Assembly: GCA_001792895.1 (NCBI GenBank)
Contig: MARA01000004.1
Span: 2,232,001-2,296,000 of the forward strand
Reading direction: 5' to 3'
Length of the DNA stretch: 64,000 nucleotides
From: Lentinus brumalis
Lineage: Eukaryota; Basidiomycota; Agaricomycetes; Polyporales; Polyporaceae
Shown here: positions 62,056 to 64,000 of the stretch, in pieces
Layout of the letters: each line of letters opens with the position of its first letter
Numbering within the stretch: the stretch's first letter is position 1
Translations under genes and position numbers: made by a program
Notes under the pieces: model-generated
Told to the model about the DNA's origin: nothing
The model's database searches: none
The model's input: only the letters and a program-made list of their open reading frames with translations

Positions 62056-63767
62056 TCACAACGGTGCGGGCAGCATACGCTCGACCTCGTCCTCAGACTC
62101 GTCATCGCTGTCCGGACCCCGTTCGGCATCCTCTCGTGTCAGAGCCTCGAGCTCCTCAAGGCCCCATCGGATCATGCTCTTCTTCATCTCGAGTTTCTTC
62201 ACGGACTCCGCTAACCGGGCTAGCACATCGTCGCTGCGATTGAATCGGGTTAGCCTATCCACCCAGGCGAGTACGTGCGGCGCAACAATCACCTGGCATA
62301 GGCGAGCACCCAGACGCAGAAGTCGTCCACCCAAATCTTGCTATAGACGTAATACACGTCGTGGTGATCGAGGATGTCCTTGGCTTCCAGTAAGCACCGC
62401 GCCACGACCCGCTTGCCACGGGCTAGCAATGCAGCAACATCGGCCCGACATGCCTCTGCCAGTGCGAACGAGCGGTACAAGGGGAACGCAAGGGCGCGTC
62501 GGTAGCTTGCGGTGAATGTGGCCCCTAACTCGTCCGCAGTAAATGTCGACGGGTCTCCCGACTGGGTTTGATCGTAGGGCGGCGGGTCGAGCGCGGAGAA
62601 CGCAGGTGTGAGAGAGGCAAGGGTCCAAGCGCTCTCGGGTGTCGGGTCGTGTTGGGTTGTGCGCATCTCATAGGCGTATGAGAATAGCAGCGTGAGGAGA
62701 GTGAGGTATAGTTGGTGTGTCTGCGCTGGCGTGGCCAGATCTGTGATTATAGAAGGTCAGAAGTACGTTGGGATCGCAGAAGCTGTGAACACGGGCGCGT
62801 ACATTCTTTTCGAGGTAGGCGCAGCATGACAGCGTTCTCCTTCTCGGTGTATTGGAACTCGTCAGTCGAGGTCGCGTGTGGGTGCGACCAGGACACGAGT
62901 TCACGGATGTACTCGTCATCGGCGAAGTCCGCCCTACGTAACACGGCGTTGAGTGAACGAACCCCGGGCTGAATGAGCGGGCTTACATGTAGTGCTCTTC
63001 GTCCCATTTCTCCTCCTCGTGTTTGATACGCCTCTGGCGGCGCTCATCGGGCGGACAAGTCTCGGCATCGACGCCAAGCTCATTCACTTCGTTCTCGGTA
63101 TGTTCGACATGGCTAAAATATCCAGAGTGCATGTCCAAGAACCCATACCGGTGTTCGGCGCTGGTATGTAGCTGCGGAAGTGGTTCTGGAACAGACTGAG
63201 GTAGTTGCCAGTCGTTTTCAGCGGCTAAAACCTTCCGTCAACTACGTTCTTCTCCGCAGGGTCCACTGCATACTGCACACCTTCGAGGATTTCGCGCTGT
63301 TCGAGAGTCAACTTTTGAGTGCGTTCAACGAGCTCGTCCGCATCAGCATCTTGTTCGGTTAGCTGCGAGTCCAGGACCTCGATCGTCGGTTGTGGGGGTG
63401 CATTTTTGAAAGGTCGCGGAGCAAGGAGCTTGGCGAGCAAGTCCAGGTCTTTGAATTCCTGACCGGGAACTTCTTTGGTGAGCGTGACGGTCAGATATCC
63501 GGTACTCGGATCGTAGACAGCAGACGAGGCGTCATCCTCCAGGAGCGGGTGCGAAAAGTTGAGGCGGAGAAAGTATGGGTTAATGTGCACGGTGAAGAGC
63601 GTCTCGTCCACATTGATCTCAACGTCCGACGCCTACTTCCGATCAACAGCATTCAGCACGAGCAAGAGAGACATTGATGGCTGCATACTCACTCGAACTG
63701 AGGGACAGTATATGGAGATGACCACCGACTTGTCGGTCTGCGAACACGAAAAGCGGGGGGTGATCAT
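62056..63767 (-). CDS. SHQ1: H/ACA snoRNP assembly chaperone SHQ1
   Basis: Predicted 473-aa chaperone that holds the pseudouridine synthase Cbf5/dyskerin before H/ACA RNP assembly. Exons on the minus strand: 63693-63767, 63281-63632, 62987-63224, 62803-62933, 62293-62740, 62056-62233, all in phase. The N-terminal CS/p23 domain reads MITPRFSCSQTDKSVVISIY, DVEINVDETLFTVHINPYFL and STGYLTVTLTKEVPGQEFKD. The SHQ1-specific domain has RYGFLDMHSGYFSHV, ERRQRRIKHEEEKWDEEHYM, FPLYRSFALAEACRADVAAL and AKDILDHHDVYYVYSKIWVD. The C-terminus ends in a helix and an acidic tail (DSDDESEDEVERM). Order and length match the family. The gene is intact. Confidence 0.92.
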
Positions 63768-64000
63768 GGCGTTGAGTGAACTTGTATCGAAAGAGGCAAG
63801 CCTCAAAAGCGTCACTCAAACAAGTGCTCCGGCGCTCCGTCGTGGAACGTCCGAGATCCCAGATCTGACCAACTGCTCGTCTGCTCATCGTTCCGACACC
63901 GTCGCGGTGGGCAATTCGTAGACAGTGCGATTGTTATTGAGACCCTTCCGGAATCGGAGCTGAGATGAAGAGCCAACCGTGCCTCCGATCGTGGACAGTA

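Overview
The window is nuclear DNA of a basidiomycete fungus, most likely an Agaricomycete and possibly Polyporales-like. Genes carry many short introns (about 45-65 nt, GT-AG, often with a CTNAC-type branch site). Coding DNA is GC-rich. The gene set includes a FunK1-type kinase, a basidiomycete-style F-box protein, a SERCA pump, an H1 linker histone with introns and a tRNA-Asn with an intron. There are no operons, CRISPR arrays or phage genes. Gene models were built by hand from reading frames, splice signals and intron phase.

Layout: 1-1279, 3' part of RNA polymerase III subunit RPC82/RPC3. 1747-2804, histone H1. 4876-8012, GDS1-type winged-helix protein. 8855-13090, RRM+Puf RNA-binding protein (Jsn1/Puf2 type). 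13741-15819 (-), class I histone deacetylase. 16005-16755, small conserved fungal protein. 16920-23399, a local family of four-plus related membrane proteins (one on -, the rest on +, one broken). 24356-26529, mitochondrial RCC1-repeat protein (Fmp25/RCC1L type). 27000-28161, disordered protein of unknown function. 29144-30224 (-), 38933-39871 (-) and 41189-41798 (-), secreted double-psi beta-barrel (RlpA/barwin-like) proteins, the last one frameshifted. Between them are an inverted-repeat element (31391-31863), an F-box-like gene (32607-33953), a FunK1 kinase (35167-38198) and CBP4 (40160-40802). 43460-45515, SIP5-like RING protein preceded by a 158-bp direct repeat. 46463-49993, SERCA Ca2+-ATPase. 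50149-50276, tRNA-Asn. 52435-54616 (-), SLC35F6-like transporter. 54840-57048, arrestin-like protein. 59654-60419, weak gene candidate. 62056-63767 (-), SHQ1.

Most genes are housekeeping: Pol III transcription, chromatin (H1, HDAC), mRNA control (Puf), snoRNP assembly (SHQ1), ER calcium and respiratory-complex assembly (FMP25, CBP4). The lineage-specific material lies in the membrane-protein family, the DPBB family and the F-box/FunK1 block.

Two themes deserve attention. First, the 16.9-23.4 kb array is a rapidly diverging family of small multi-pass membrane proteins that I cannot match to a known family. Second, five otherwise well-preserved genes (Puf, HDAC, FMP25, SIP5, third DPBB copy) each lack one or more single bases, usually in a short G/C run. 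Restoring them makes every downstream intron phase fit, so either the assembly has systematic one-base losses or some of these copies are decaying.
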